From: Legionella lytica
GTDB lineage: Bacteria > Pseudomonadota > Gammaproteobacteria > Legionellales > Legionellaceae
Assembly: GCF_023921225.1 (NCBI RefSeq)
Contig: NZ_CP071527.1
Coordinates: 1,764,501 to 1,828,500, forward strand
Length of the DNA: 64,000 nt
Direction of reading: 5' to 3'
Of this stretch, positions 1 through 8,812 are shown in pieces. The translations under genes and the position numbers were made by a program. The first letter of the stretch is position 1, and each line of letters opens with the position of its first letter. The notes below the pieces were generated by a model. The model made no database searches. It saw nothing but the letters and a program-made list of their open reading frames with translations, and had not been told where the DNA came from.

Positions 1-1458
1 CACACCGACTTCCAGTACTCCTGGGTGCATGCTAATTACTTGTTCTACTTCATTGGGGTACACATTGAATCCAGAAACCAGGAGCATGTCCTTCTTTCTA
101 TCAACCAGATAGATAAAACCCTCTTCATCCATCCTGCCGATATCTCCAGTTTTTAAATAGCCTGAGCGGGTAAATACTAATGCTGTTTCATCCGGACGCT
201 TCCAATACCCAGGTGTAACTTGAGGGCCTTTAATACAAATTTCACCACTGGAGCCAATAGGTACCTCATTTTCCTCATCATCCAGTATCAAAATATCTGT
301 TGAAGGAAGAGGTAAGCCAATGCTGCCGTTATAACTAGATAATGTCATTGGATTAATGGTTGCCGCAGGGCTTGTTTCTGTTAGTCCATAAGCTTCCAAT
401 ATAGGTGACTTGGTTACTTCTCTCCAACGTAGAGCAACACTCTTCTGTAGCGCCATTCCACCAGATAAAGACAGTCTTAACTTACTGAAATCCACTTCTT
501 TAAATTGGGGATGATTTAATAAACCATTAAACAAAGTATTAACACCAGTAATGGTAGTGAAGCCGCAATTTTTAATTTCCTTAATGAAGTGCTTCATATC
601 TCGAGGATTGGTAATTAAGATGTTTTTTGCCCCCATTTTCATAAAGGTTAGGCAGTTCGCTGTTAATGAGAAGATGTGATACAAAGGTAATGCGGTGACA
701 ATGACTTCTTTTTCCTCCTGTAATGCTGGAGATATCCATGCATAAGCTTGCAACAAATTGGCAACCAAATTTCCATGAGTTAAAATCGCACCTTTGGCTA
801 CCCCGGTTGTACCACCAGTATATTGTAAAAAAGCGATATCACTGTGGTTCAACTCGACCTTGTGTAAGGTTGATTGTTTTCCTTCAAGCAACGCATAGTT
901 AAACGCAACAGCATGCGGAATAGAGTAAGCAGGAACCATTTTTTTGACGTATTTTACAACAGCATTAACAATAAAGCGTTTTACAGGAGGGAATAAATCA
1001 CCGATTTGTGTCACGATAACGTGTTTTATCGTTGGGGTCGAAGGTAATGCGTTTTGAACTGTTTTGGCAAAATTAGCAAGTACAACAATTGCTTCAGCTC
1101 CTGCATCATTCATTTGATGAATAACTTCATCAGTCGTATATAAAGGATTTGTATTAACTACAACATAGCCCGCAAGCAAAATACCAAATAGTGCAACGGG
1201 GTATTGCAATAGGTTGGGCATCATAATACCGATGCGTGCACCTTTTTCCAACTTAAGCTGTTGGAGGTAGGCTGCAAAACTGTGGCTTAGTTCTTCTAAT
1301 TCAGCAAAAGTAATTTCACATCCTAAATTGGAGTAAGCTACTTTCGTTGCATGATTAGCGCATGATTCTTTGAACAAAGCGACAAGGGAAGAGTATTGAC
1401 TAGGGTCAATTTCATGTGGAACGCCATTCTGATATTGTTCAAACCACCGTTTATCCAC
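1..1458 (-). CDS. fadD: Long-chain-fatty-acid--CoA ligase FadD (3' end outside window)
   Basis: Activates long-chain fatty acids to acyl-CoA through an acyl-adenylate, at the inner membrane, feeding beta-oxidation. The reverse strand reads open for 486 codons to the window edge. The AMP-binding signature YTGGTTGVAKGAILTHGN lies at about 780-840, and the C-terminal GFIYLVDRKKDMLLVSGFN motif of adenylate-forming enzymes lies near position 100. The E. coli enzyme is about 560 residues, so roughly 75 residues are missing at the C-terminus. The start is a GTG (1456-1458) preceded by an AGAAGGA-type ribosome binding site; no ATG lies nearby in frame. It is divergent from minC with only a short shared promoter region. 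Family assignment is firm; another acyl-CoA synthetase paralogue is possible. Confidence 0.9.
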   Translation of the reverse strand, partial: MDKRWFEQYQNGVPHEIDPSQYSSLVALFKESCANHATKVAYSNLGCEITFAELEELSHSFAAYLQQLKLEKGARIGIMMPNLLQYPVALFGILLAGYVVVNTNPLYTTDEVIHQMNDAGAEAIVVLANFAKTVQNALPSTPTIKHVIVTQIGDLFPPVKRFIVNAVVKYVKKMVPAYSIPHAVAFNYALLEGKQSTLHKVELNHSDIAFLQYTGGTTGVAKGAILTHGNLVANLLQAYAWISPALQEEKEVIVTALPLYHIFSLTANCLTFMKMGAKNILITNPRDMKHFIKEIKNCGFTTITGVNTLFNGLLNHPQFKEVDFSKLRLSLSGGMALQKSVALRWREVTKSPILEAYGLTETSPAATINPMTLSSYNGSIGLPLPSTDILILDDEENEVPIGSSGEICIKGPQVTPGYWKRPDETALVFTRSGYLKTGDIGRMDEEGFIYLVDRKKDMLLVSGFNVYPNEVEQVISMHPGVLEVGV

Positions 1459-1482
1459 CTTAATATCCTTCTGTTATTGTTT

Positions 1483-1512
1483 TTCACATGATAGTATAAA
1501 TGTTAGTATAAA
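1483..1512 (+). promoter_or_regulatory. Candidate sigma70 promoter of minC-lpxH
   Basis: TTCACA (1483-1488) and TATAAA (1507-1512) are separated by 18 bp, each one mismatch from consensus. The nonamer TAGTATAAA is directly repeated (1493 and 1505 regions), so an upstream start is also possible. Predicted transcription start near 1519 would leave about 23 nt of leader to the ATG at 1542. Confidence 0.4.
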
Positions 1513-1541
1513 CAAAAAATCTGGTTATGGATATCATACTC

Positions 1542-2246
1542 ATGAGTGAAAATACAACACAAACTCAAGCATTTAAGCTTAAAGGCCGACTTTACACATT
1601 CACTGTTTTGCAAGTGCTTAATACTGATAGTGAGGTTTTTACCCAACAATTGGTTGAAACTGTAACAAGAGCTCCCAAACTTTTTGATAAAACTCCAGTT
1701 GTTTTTGATCTTACAGCGGTTCATCAATTAGAGTTTGATTTGAATGCTTTAATTCAAGTTGCACGTGCTAATGGGATGATTCCTGTTGCTATTCAGGGCG
1801 GAAGTGCCTTGCATGACACATTGGCTCAATGCCAAGGCTTAGCTGTGCTGCATGCTTCTGCAACTCAAGATAAGCCAATTATTGAACGTTCTATTGAACC
1901 TGTTCCACAACAACAGCCTGAGGCTGCAAAAACTAAACTAATAACAACTCCGGTACGTTCTGGGCAGCAATTTGTGGCTAAAAATGCTGATCTAATCGTG
2001 GCTTCCTCTGTAAGTCATGGTGCGGAATTATTAGCTGATGGTTCAATCCACGTCTATGGTGCTTTGCGTGGTAGAGCTTTAGCTGGGATTTCTGGGGATA
2101 AAGAGGCTCGTATTTTTTGCCAATCACTTGAAGCTGAGTTGGTATCAATTGCTGGATTTTATCGTTTAAGTGACGCAATTGAACCGCATAATGGCCCATG
2201 CCAAATCTATCTGTTGGATGATCATATCCACATCGAGCCTTTATGA
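1542..2246 (+). CDS. minC: Septum site-determining protein MinC
   Basis: Cell-division inhibitor that antagonises FtsZ polymerisation and is targeted to the poles by MinD. The N-terminal FtsZ-interacting domain occupies roughly residues 1-105. A Pro/Gln-rich linker follows, then the right-handed beta-helix MinD-binding domain with GALRGRALAGISGD, equivalent to the conserved YGxxRGRALAG segment. Length (234 aa) matches E. coli MinC (231). An ATG at 1527 is in frame, but the ATG at 1542 gives an N-terminus (MSENTTQ) aligning with other MinC proteins and leaves room for a leader after the candidate promoter. The stop overlaps the lpxH ATG by 4 bp. minD and minE are not in the window, unlike the minCDE operon of E. 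coli. Confidence 0.93.
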   Translation: MSENTTQTQAFKLKGRLYTFTVLQVLNTDSEVFTQQLVETVTRAPKLFDKTPVVFDLTAVHQLEFDLNALIQVARANGMIPVAIQGGSALHDTLAQCQGLAVLHASATQDKPIIERSIEPVPQQQPEAAKTKLITTPVRSGQQFVAKNADLIVASSVSHGAELLADGSIHVYGALRGRALAGISGDKEARIFCQSLEAELVSIAGFYRLSDAIEPHNGPCQIYLLDDHIHIEPL

Positions 2247-2965
2247 TTGATGCTGTTTTTATTTCTGATCTTCATTTACATCCAGAGGAATACGGCATTC
2301 AGGCTCATTTTGAATCTTTTCTTAAATGGGCCGTACAGCATTCAGTAAAAAACATTTATATATTGGGTGACTTTTTCCATGCCTGGGCTGGTGATGATAC
2401 CCTAAATGATTGGAGTAGGGGTATTGCAGAACAATTACATGCCTTAACACGACGAGGGATTAATTTATTTTATATGCATGGCAACCGAGACTTTTTATTA
2501 GGGAAAAGTTTTGCCAAGTTGGCAGGATGGTCTATTTTAAAAGAACCAACGATTATTCATTTAGATAATGAAAAAATAATGCTAGTGCACGGGGATCGTT
2601 ACTGTACCAAAGATGCGGCTCACCAGCGCTTTAGACTTCTTACCCGCAATAAAATTTTCCCCATCTTATTTTTAAGCTTATCGCCAAAATATCGTGAACA
2701 TTTAGTGAATCAAGTACGCACTCGTAGTCAGAATAATGTGAGTAAATCTATGGAGCAAATGGATGTGGTTGCTGAGTCAGTAATTCGGCATATGCAAGAG
2801 CATGGAGTCAGCAAACTTATTCATGGGCATACTCATAAACCGGGTGTGACAAGGTACCCTATTGAGCAAGAAGAATTTGTACGTTATGTACTTAGTGACT
2901 GGGATGACAATCCCAACCTGTTGTGTTATGATAATACAAAAGGGCTTTATTTTACCCATATGTAA
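2243..2965 (+). CDS. lpxH: UDP-2,3-diacylglucosamine pyrophosphatase LpxH
   Basis: Hydrolyses UDP-2,3-diacylglucosamine to lipid X and UMP, the fourth step of lipid A synthesis, as a peripheral inner-membrane enzyme. Calcineurin-type metallophosphoesterase motifs are all visible: SDLHL near residue 8, GDFFHAW near 42, HGNRDFLLG near 78, LVHGDRYCTKD near 113, and HGHTHKPG near 192. The length of 240 residues is standard. The ATG overlaps the minC stop (ATGA), so the two are probably translationally coupled. This is the complete LpxH set rather than the LpxI alternative. Confidence 0.95.
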   Translation: MIDAVFISDLHLHPEEYGIQAHFESFLKWAVQHSVKNIYILGDFFHAWAGDDTLNDWSRGIAEQLHALTRRGINLFYMHGNRDFLLGKSFAKLAGWSILKEPTIIHLDNEKIMLVHGDRYCTKDAAHQRFRLLTRNKIFPILFLSLSPKYREHLVNQVRTRSQNNVSKSMEQMDVVAESVIRHMQEHGVSKLIHGHTHKPGVTRYPIEQEEFVRYVLSDWDDNPNLLCYDNTKGLYFTHM

Positions 2966-2985
2966 TTCTTTTTTAGGAGCTAAAG

Positions 2986-3774
2986 ATGGCAGAAGACAGA
3001 TCAACACAAGATGAAATAGCTCAAAAGAAAAAATCGATGGACGATGAAGCTAGGCGTTTAGCGGAAGACAATGCTAAGAAAGCTTTTCAAGCTGCCAAAA
3101 ATCAAGCAGACGATCTACGAAAAGCAGCCATAGTGGAAGAAATTGAAAAGATAAAGAGACAAGCCATTGAGCGTTATGATGAAAAAGGAAATCCCATTAC
3201 GAAGCAAGCTATTTTTGAAGATAAGCTTAAATCGGTAATGAGTTCTGAACAAAGCTCAATCCATGACTGGAAGTCAGCCATGATGTCATTGATGTCCGTA
3301 TTGTCAGCGTTTGTTTCTGCAATGAACCAAGAAGTTAATGAGAAAACGTCTCCGTATTATGTTACGTTAAAGCATGCTCTAAAAAATGGCATTGTCGATA
3401 TGAAAGATACTCTTTTAGATAAGCTTCGTGGTAATCCAAGAGTGGATTTACCCACGTTAGTTCATAACGTTCAATTAGGAGCAGATAATAAGCTAGAGGT
3501 AAAATTACATGCTGGTGCGCAGGAGCTGAAGAACGGAGAAGAGCTTCCTTTAGGCCTAAGAAGTTTAGTTGCTCTGTGGTTAAGAGAACAAGGATATCAG
3601 CCAGATCAAAATAACCCAGAAGGATTTTGGACTACAGAAGGGCATGAGCCTTTAACTGCTCAACGGTTTAATGAGCTTAAAAACGACCCAGATAATGGAT
3701 TAAATGCGTTTTTAAACCGGGCATCAGAAGTGCAATATCGTGAGGAGCTTGATAGTAGTCCAAATCCTCCTTAG
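2986..3774 (+). CDS. Hypothetical protein with N-terminal coiled coil
   Basis: Not recognised. The first ~75 residues are highly charged, Ala/Lys/Glu-rich and predicted by eye to be a long helix or coiled coil. Residues ~85-115 are Met/Ser-rich and mildly hydrophobic (MMSLMSVLSAFVSAM). The C-terminal half is mixed, with the segment LPLGLRSLVALWLREQGY, and ends in SSPNPP. There is no signal peptide or clear transmembrane segment. An AGGAG ribosome binding site precedes the ATG, and the gene follows lpxH by 20 bp, so it may be read from the minC-lpxH transcript. A perfect hairpin terminator follows. The low-complexity charged helix would fit a lineage-specific cytosolic or secreted protein, but nothing in the sequence settles the role. 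Confidence 0.8.
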   Translation: MAEDRSTQDEIAQKKKSMDDEARRLAEDNAKKAFQAAKNQADDLRKAAIVEEIEKIKRQAIERYDEKGNPITKQAIFEDKLKSVMSSEQSSIHDWKSAMMSLMSVLSAFVSAMNQEVNEKTSPYYVTLKHALKNGIVDMKDTLLDKLRGNPRVDLPTLVHNVQLGADNKLEVKLHAGAQELKNGEELPLGLRSLVALWLREQGYQPDQNNPEGFWTTEGHEPLTAQRFNELKNDPDNGLNAFLNRASEVQYREELDSSPNPP

Positions 3775-3794
3775 GGCTTATTTTTATTAAACAA

Positions 3795-3830
3795 AAAGCC
3801 GTCATGCCCAGGCGAAACCATGACGGCTTT
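3795..3830. terminator. Rho-independent terminator between convergent genes
   Basis: A perfect 12-bp stem (AAAGCCGTCATG at 3795-3806 pairing with 3819-3830) encloses a 12-nt loop. A-rich sequence before it and T-rich sequence after it fit a bidirectional terminator serving the rightward minC-lpxH-unknown unit and the leftward miaE gene. Confidence 0.8.
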
Positions 3831-3843
3831 ATGTATGTTTTTA

Positions 3844-4482
3844 CTAAGAGCTTTGCAATCTAACATCTGGGATTCCACTGTGAAAACGAAATACTGTATC
3901 TGCTGTTAAAATAAATTCATTTTCAAGCGCTAAAAATTTAGCAATGCGCTTACTAACATCCCCGCCATATAACTTAGCCAGACGTAAATAATCTTCAAAA
4001 TGCCGAGCTTCAGATTTAACCAGGGTACCGTAAAATTTTGCTAAGGCTTCATCTTCAATGTAAGGCATAATTGCATAAAAGCGCTCACAGGAGCGAGCTT
4101 CAATAATAGCACCGACGATTAATTGATCACATAAGCGTTCAGTGCCATCCTTACGTGTGACTTGTTTATGTAATACAGTAGCGTAGCCTGATGGATGCAA
4201 TGGCGCAAATTTAATTCCACGCTGAGTCATTACATTTATTACTTTTTCAAAATGTAGAAGCTCCTCGCGTGCTAAAGGGGACATAACGTCAATAAGTTCC
4301 TTTCGCTCAGGATATTTGCTCATAAAATTAATGGCAGTAGCGGCTGCTTTTCGTTCACAGTGTGCATGATCAATCAGTAATAAAGGAATCTGCTGAGCAG
4401 CATGATCTAGCCATAATTGGGGTGTTTTTATTTGGAGAAATTCATTTAATGTTTGTAAATCAGTATCTAATCGTTTTAACAT
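3844..4482 (-). CDS. miaE: tRNA 2-methylthio-N6-isopentenyladenosine hydroxylase MiaE
   Basis: Diiron monooxygenase that hydroxylates the isopentenyl group of ms2i6A37 in tRNAs reading UNN codons. The ferritin-like fold ligands can be seen: DHAHCERKAA near residue 38, REELLHFEKV near 73, IEARSCERF near 128, and SEARHFEDYL near 158. The length of 212 aa is typical for the short MiaE family. It is monocistronic, convergent with the preceding unit across a bidirectional terminator. The ATG at 4480-4482 is the first in-frame start. Confidence 0.92.
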   Translation of the reverse strand: MLKRLDTDLQTLNEFLQIKTPQLWLDHAAQQIPLLLIDHAHCERKAAATAINFMSKYPERKELIDVMSPLAREELLHFEKVINVMTQRGIKFAPLHPSGYATVLHKQVTRKDGTERLCDQLIVGAIIEARSCERFYAIMPYIEDEALAKFYGTLVKSEARHFEDYLRLAKLYGGDVSKRIAKFLALENEFILTADTVFRFHSGIPDVRLQSS

Positions 4483-4555
4483 CTGGGAAATACACTATAC
4501 TTTCAAATAAATAGTCTTATATCACATACTGTAAATAAATTAAATTGGATGAAAA

Positions 4556-5449
4556 ATGAGCGTAGAAAAATCAGAAAATGACTTAAGCAACTGGTTTTCA
4601 ACTTACGGGGTGATAACTGCTGAGCGTATTTTAGGTCGATATCATATCAATTTAACGCAAATTGACTTAGTCGCGGCGGTAAAAAGTAGCTTTAGTTTTT
4701 ATCATAAGGTGTTGCAAATACCGTTACGAAATGTCCTTAATGGGATCGTGTTGCAGCAGGCAAATGATTATCACGTCTATGTGCAAAAGCTTTTTATTGA
4801 TTATTTATTATCCGGAGAAAACTCTAAGGATGAATCATCGCCGGGAGCGAATACTCGTGAGGCATTGGAAAATGAACGCCAGCAACTTCTTGCACTAGGT
4901 GAGGAATATCATCAACGAGAAGGAGAGCATAATCATTTAATTTCAAGCAGTCAAAGCTTCCTAATAAAAATTTCTGCTGATTTTAATAAAGCTTTTGAAA
5001 AGGCTATTACTTCAATTGCACAAATCTTTAAAAAAGAGGGACTTACTGAAGACAAAAACAAAATTCGTAAGGCAATTAATTTTGCACTAATTAATTGTGA
5101 TTTAATTAATCCTAAGTTACAAAGTGATCCTTTACTTTTTGTAGTAAAAATGAGTGAAGATCTTAAATTATCATTAAATGATGATTTAAAAGAGAAAATT
5201 GTAGAGAGTATCTCTGAGCTTACTGATATAGTCCTTCAGTTTGACGAGAAAACGCGGGCTTTCCGTGAGCGAACAGAGGACATGACTGTCTTCGCAAATG
5301 GGTTTAGAACGCAATTTTATGACACTATTTTACGGGTTATTGAGCTTATTAAAATTTTACCCGAATATAAGATTGACGCTGAGCAGGATATCATCAACAG
5401 AGAGTCATTGTATTTTGATAAAAGCATAGGTCAACTTGAAAAAGCTTAA
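4556..5449 (+). CDS. Hypothetical alpha-helical protein
   Basis: Not recognised. It has 297 residues with no signal peptide and no transmembrane helix. The N-terminal ~85 residues appear globular. Residues ~95-125 are charged and coiled-coil-like (EALENERQQLLALGEEYHQ). The remainder looks like a long helical bundle, ending QLEKA. There is a weak GGA-type ribosome binding site just upstream of the ATG. It stands alone between miaE and ndk, followed by a palindromic repeat doublet, which suggests a lineage-specific gene dropped into a housekeeping interval. Function cannot be inferred. Confidence 0.75.
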   Translation: MSVEKSENDLSNWFSTYGVITAERILGRYHINLTQIDLVAAVKSSFSFYHKVLQIPLRNVLNGIVLQQANDYHVYVQKLFIDYLLSGENSKDESSPGANTREALENERQQLLALGEEYHQREGEHNHLISSSQSFLIKISADFNKAFEKAITSIAQIFKKEGLTEDKNKIRKAINFALINCDLINPKLQSDPLLFVVKMSEDLKLSLNDDLKEKIVESISELTDIVLQFDEKTRAFRERTEDMTVFANGFRTQFYDTILRVIELIKILPEYKIDAEQDIINRESLYFDKSIGQLEKA

Positions 5450-5452
5450 TTC

Positions 5453-5577
5453 GTAGGCTGACTTGTGATGTCGGTCGGGTCCATGGCCCGACATTTTATC
5501 AAACTCTACATCCTCGCAATCCATCAAGTTTGTAAGGGAATTTATCTCCGAAACGTCGGGCCGTGTGCCTGACCTAC
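5453..5577. repeat. REP-like inverted doublet, family A copy 1
   Basis: Starts GTAGG and ends CCTAC. The left part carries the hairpin TCGGGTCCATGGCCCGA; the right part is its degenerate inverted counterpart ending GCCTGACCTAC. Related copies lie at 13964-14071, 22285-22356 and 24067-24151. This copy has about 17 bp inserted between GTAGG and the hairpin. Confidence 0.65.
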
Positions 5578-5652
5578 GGTATTTTACGGCCCCGCATCCC
5601 TCTATGACGTACTCTTATGAATTTATATTAGCCATAAAGCATTTATTTCGTG

Positions 5653-5658
5653 TATAAT
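5653..5658 (+). promoter_or_regulatory. -10 element of ndk
   Basis: A perfect TATAAT 39 bp upstream of the ndk ATG. No convincing -35 hexamer is visible at the expected spacing. It lies clear of the preceding repeat doublet. Confidence 0.4.
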
Positions 5659-5696
5659 AGCGCGCTTTAACTATTAATTCCTATGGAGTGTGCATA

Positions 5697-6122
5697 ATGG
5701 CAAAAGAATTAACATTATCAATTATTAAACCGGATGCTGTAGCTAAGTCTGTAATTGGTAAAATTTATACTCGTTTTGAAGATGCTGGTTTAGATGTTGT
5801 TGCTGCAAAAATGGCTCATTTATCTCGCGAACAAGCTGAAAACTTCTACGACATTCACCGTGCTCGTCCTTTCTTCAATGCTTTAGTTGAGTTCATGATT
5901 TCTGGTCCTGTAATGATCCAGGTATTAAAAGGCGACAACGCTGTACTGAAAAACAGAGACATCATGGGCGCTACTAACCCTAAAGAAGCTGCTCCTGGTA
6001 CTATTCGTGCTGATTTCGCTGATAGCATTGATGCAAACGCAGTTCACGGTTCTGACAGCTTAGAAAATGCTGCTCGTGAAATTGCTTTCTTCTTTGAACC
6101 ACACGAAGTTTGTGAGCGATAA
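5697..6122 (+). CDS. ndk: Nucleoside diphosphate kinase
   Basis: Transfers the gamma-phosphate of ATP to other nucleoside diphosphates through a phosphohistidine. The 141-residue length is exactly that of the bacterial family. The catalytic histidine is H117 in AVHGSDS, and the N-terminal SIIKPDAV motif is intact. A GTG at 5688 is in frame, but the ATG at 5697 has GGAG at 5685-5688 with correct spacing and gives the usual MAKELT start. rlmN follows after 20 bp with its own GGAG site, the ndk-rlmN order common in gammaproteobacteria. Confidence 0.97.
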   Translation: MAKELTLSIIKPDAVAKSVIGKIYTRFEDAGLDVVAAKMAHLSREQAENFYDIHRARPFFNALVEFMISGPVMIQVLKGDNAVLKNRDIMGATNPKEAAPGTIRADFADSIDANAVHGSDSLENAAREIAFFFEPHEVCER

Positions 6123-6142
6123 GAATTAGGTTTGGAGTAAAA

Positions 6143-7279
6143 ATGACTGAGCAAAAAGTAAATCTATTGAATTATAATTATCAGCAAATGCGAGAACTAT
6201 TGAGTTCATGGGGGGAACAACCTTACCGTGCTCAACAGCTAATCCAATGGATTCATCAAGCTGGCTTAGTCGATTTTGCTCAAATGACCAATCTAGGGAA
6301 GGCTTTAAAAGTAAAGCTTTCCCAGCTTTCTTATGTTGCAGTGCCTGAAATCGTTGCTTGTCAAAAATCAAGCGATGGCACTCACAAGTGGTTACTTAAG
6401 CTTGATTGTGGTAACTGCATTGAGACAGTATTTATTCCTGAAGCAAACCGAGGAACCCTCTGTGTTTCATCGCAGGTAGGCTGTGCTTTAAATTGTTCTT
6501 TTTGCTCAACAGCAAAACAAGGATTTAATCGTAATTTAACTACTGCAGAAATTATTGGACAGGTTTGGCTTGCAGTACGAGAATTATCAGCTAGCCAAGG
6601 GGCTCATGACAAACGTGTGACGAATGTGGTTATGATGGGAATGGGTGAGCCCTTACTTAATTTTGATAATGTTGTTTCAGCAATGAATATTATGATGGAC
6701 GATTTTGCTTATGGTCTATCAAAACGACGTGTAACATTGAGTACATCAGGCGTGTTACCTGATTTAGAGCGTTTAAGAGAAGCCAGTCCAGTAGCGCTAG
6801 CTGTTTCATTACATGCTCCTAATGATGAATTACGTAATGAGTTGGTGCCAATTAATAAAAAATATCCTTTGGCGCAGCTTATGGCTTTATGCAAATCTTA
6901 TTTTAAAGACGAGCCAAGAAGAAAAGTAACTTTTGAATACGTTATGTTAAAAGGGGTGAATGATCAACCCGAACATGCAAATCAATTAATTAAGCTACTG
7001 AAAAATGTTCCATCCAAAGTGAATTTAATCCCCTTTAATCCATTTCCTATGGCACACTACGAGCGTTCTCCACAAGAGGCTATTGATGCGTTTAGAGATA
7101 AGTTAATTGCTAATGGAATTAATACTATCACACGGAAAACACGCGGTGATGATATTGATGCTGCTTGCGGGCAATTGGCTGGTGAAGTAAAAGACAGAAC
7201 AAGCCGTTCTCAACGCTGGCAAAAGTTGAATTTTGTATCCAAGCCTGGATCTGAGACTAAAACAGAAGGCAGGGCCTAA
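6143..7279 (+). CDS. rlmN: Dual-specificity rRNA/tRNA adenine-C2 methyltransferase RlmN
   Basis: Radical-SAM enzyme that methylates C2 of A2503 in 23S rRNA and A37 in some tRNAs. The cluster-binding CxxxCxxC motif is C114-C118-C121 (CALNCSFC). [10 protein letters not shown] near residue 168 is the conserved SAM-binding GEP motif. The catalytic cysteine expected near the C-terminus is seen in DAACGQL. Length is 378 aa, as in E. coli (384). A GGAG site precedes the ATG. It lies between ndk and the pilW-rodZ operon as in many gammaproteobacteria. Confidence 0.96.
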   Translation: MTEQKVNLLNYNYQQMRELLSSWGEQPYRAQQLIQWIHQAGLVDFAQMTNLGKALKVKLSQLSYVAVPEIVACQKSSDGTHKWLLKLDCGNCIETVFIPEANRGTLCVSSQVGCALNCSFCSTAKQGFNRNLTTAEIIGQVWLAVRELSASQGAHDKRVTNVVMMGMGEPLLNFDNVVSAMNIMMDDFAYGLSKRRVTLSTSGVLPDLERLREASPVALAVSLHAPNDELRNELVPINKKYPLAQLMALCKSYFKDEPRRKVTFEYVMLKGVNDQPEHANQLIKLLKNVPSKVNLIPFNPFPMAHYERSPQEAIDAFRDKLIANGINTITRKTRGDDIDAACGQLAGEVKDRTSRSQRWQKLNFVSKPGSETKTEGRA

Positions 7280-7280
7280 T

Positions 7281-7353
7281 GTAGGCTGGGCTGTGTAGCC
7301 TGGCAAGCCGGACTTGTACAATTTCTGATGCTAGCTATACAGGCTTAGCCTAC
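7281..7353. repeat. REP-like inverted doublet, family B copy 1
   Basis: Starts GTAGGCTGGGCTGTGTAGCC and ends GGCTTAGCCTAC. Both halves are a GTAG head plus a hairpin, in inverted orientation. It lies just after the rlmN stop. Other copies: 32785-32883, 50149-50218, 54268-54339. Confidence 0.7.
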
Positions 7354-7449
7354 ATTCATCAATGTAACGGCAAACGAATAAATAAATGCTTAATTTAAAG
7401 AGGGTGTATTTATTCGCGATTAAATATTTTTAATTTACCTGTTAGCAGG

Positions 7450-7455
7450 TATAAT
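7450..7455 (+). promoter_or_regulatory. -10 element of the pilW-to-der operon
   Basis: A perfect TATAAT 30 bp upstream of the chosen pilW ATG. The -35 region is AT-rich and not convincing. It would drive the long rightward run pilW-rodZ-hisS-yfgM-bamB-der. Confidence 0.4.
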
Positions 7456-7485
7456 GCCGATTCTTTTTTGAATCGTTATGTGAGC

Positions 7486-8265
7486 ATGGTGGTGAAAGCA
7501 CGTTATTCCTTCGGCATTGCCTTGTGTTTGCTTTTGCAAGCATGTACGCATAATAATGGCGCAAGTGAGCAACAAATACTCAAAAAACCAGATCTTACTA
7601 AGGCTGCAGCGTATAACGTTCAACTAGGACTAGGGTATTTAAAACAAGGCGATAGGCCTAGAGCGAAAAAGAAATTACTAACTGCTTTAGAACAAGAGCC
7701 AAAATCCGTTGATGCTAATTCAGCCATGGCTTATTATTTTGAGCAAACAAGTGAGCCGTTACAAGCAAAGACTTTTTATTTAAAAGCGTTGTCTTTGGCG
7801 GGTAATGCTGGGGCACAACTTAATAATTATGGTGCCTTTTTATGTCGACAGGGCGATTATAAACAGGCAGAGTTTTATTTTTTAAAAGCAGCTGCTGATT
7901 TACGCTATGTGCATACTGCAGGAGCTTATGAGAATGCTGGACTTTGTGCTTTATCTGTGGATCAGGTAGAACAAGCTAAGCCGTATTTTATAAAGGCATT
8001 AAATCAGGACCCGTCCAGAAAGGTTTCTTTTTACGAATTAGTTAAAATTGAAACTAAGAGTGGGCATAATGCTAGTGCATACGCATTAATACAAAACCAT
8101 GCGGATTTAGTTTTAAATGATAGGACCTTGTTGTTTTTGGCCAAGGAAGTTGCAGAAAAGGCTGGCCAATATGATGTAGCTGCAATGTATAAACAAACTA
8201 TTAAAAAAATGGATCCAAATCTCGATATAGGTGGAGCAAATAATGAGTACAATAACCACGCTTGA
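7486..8265 (+). CDS. pilW: Type IV pilus biogenesis/stability lipoprotein PilW (PilF)
   Basis: Outer-membrane pilotin that assembles the type IV pilus secretin. The ATG at 7486 gives MVVKARYSFG, a hydrophobic stretch and the lipobox LLLQAC, so it is a lipoprotein; a TTG at 7468 is also in frame but extends before the signal peptide. Several tetratricopeptide repeats run from about residue 40 to 230 (NVQLGLGYLKQGDRPRAKKKL, LNNYGAFLCRQGDYKQAEFYF). The gene overlaps the next one by 23 bp. The rlmN-pilW-rodZ position is the standard location for this gene. Confidence 0.9.
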   Translation: MVVKARYSFGIALCLLLQACTHNNGASEQQILKKPDLTKAAAYNVQLGLGYLKQGDRPRAKKKLLTALEQEPKSVDANSAMAYYFEQTSEPLQAKTFYLKALSLAGNAGAQLNNYGAFLCRQGDYKQAEFYFLKAAADLRYVHTAGAYENAGLCALSVDQVEQAKPYFIKALNQDPSRKVSFYELVKIETKSGHNASAYALIQNHADLVLNDRTLLFLAKEVAEKAGQYDVAAMYKQTIKKMDPNLDIGGANNEYNNHA

Positions 8266-8812
8266 TGATAATACAATCGTTCATGCGATTAATCCCGGAG
8301 CACAACTTGCGAGCATACGTGAGCAAAAAGGGTATACAGTAGATTATGTTGCTGATAAGTTGCATTTACGAAGCCGCATTATTGAACTAATAGAAAGTAA
8401 TGAGTTTAGTTCATTACCTGGGGCAGTCTTTACTAAAGGCTATTTACGTGCCTATGCCAAACTATTAGATGTCTCTCCTGAGCCTTATCTTGCAGTGTTT
8501 AATGAGCGTTATGCTCCTGAGAAAAAAACTGATCGGGCTTTATGGCAACAAACGAAGCGTGAGCCTAATAAGGCAGAGCACTTAATTCGATGGGTAACAA
8601 TTTTATTTGCTTTAGGAGTTATGGTTGCTGTTGGGGTTTGGTGGCAAAAAAACCAAGAAAATCAACAATTGTTTTCTGAGAAAAGTACGCCTACTGATTT
8701 ATCATTGAATAATAAAGCAATCAATGAAGTAAAACTTACAGATATCTCCAAAATGCAATCAATATTAAATCCTAAACCAGATATGTCTCCATTGGAGAAA
8801 ACAGGTGGCTGA
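8243..8812 (+). CDS. rodZ: RodZ-like helix-turn-helix membrane protein, short form
   Basis: RodZ links MreB filaments to the envelope and helps maintain rod shape. The N-terminal Xre-type helix-turn-helix spans residues ~18-90 ([21 protein letters not shown]). A single transmembrane helix is near residues 119-137 ([17 protein letters not shown]), followed by only ~50 periplasmic residues. Family members are usually above 300 residues with a C-terminal beta domain, so this one is short. The ATG at 8243 has a GGAG site just upstream; a GTG at 8231 is less likely. It overlaps pilW and its stop overlaps the hisS GTG. Confidence 0.82.
   Translation: MSTITTLDDNTIVHAINPGAQLASIREQKGYTVDYVADKLHLRSRIIELIESNEFSSLPGAVFTKGYLRAYAKLLDVSPEPYLAVFNERYAPEKKTDRALWQQTKREPNKAEHLIRWVTILFALGVMVAVGVWWQKNQENQQLFSEKSTPTDLSLNNKAINEVKLTDISKMQSILNPKPDMSPLEKTGG

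Noticed and set aside
1503..1727. Reverse-strand frame over the start of minC
   Set aside because: Shadow of minC with no coding features of its own; the same applies to the other frames antisense to confident genes, such as those within folK/pcnB, hemJ and scpA.
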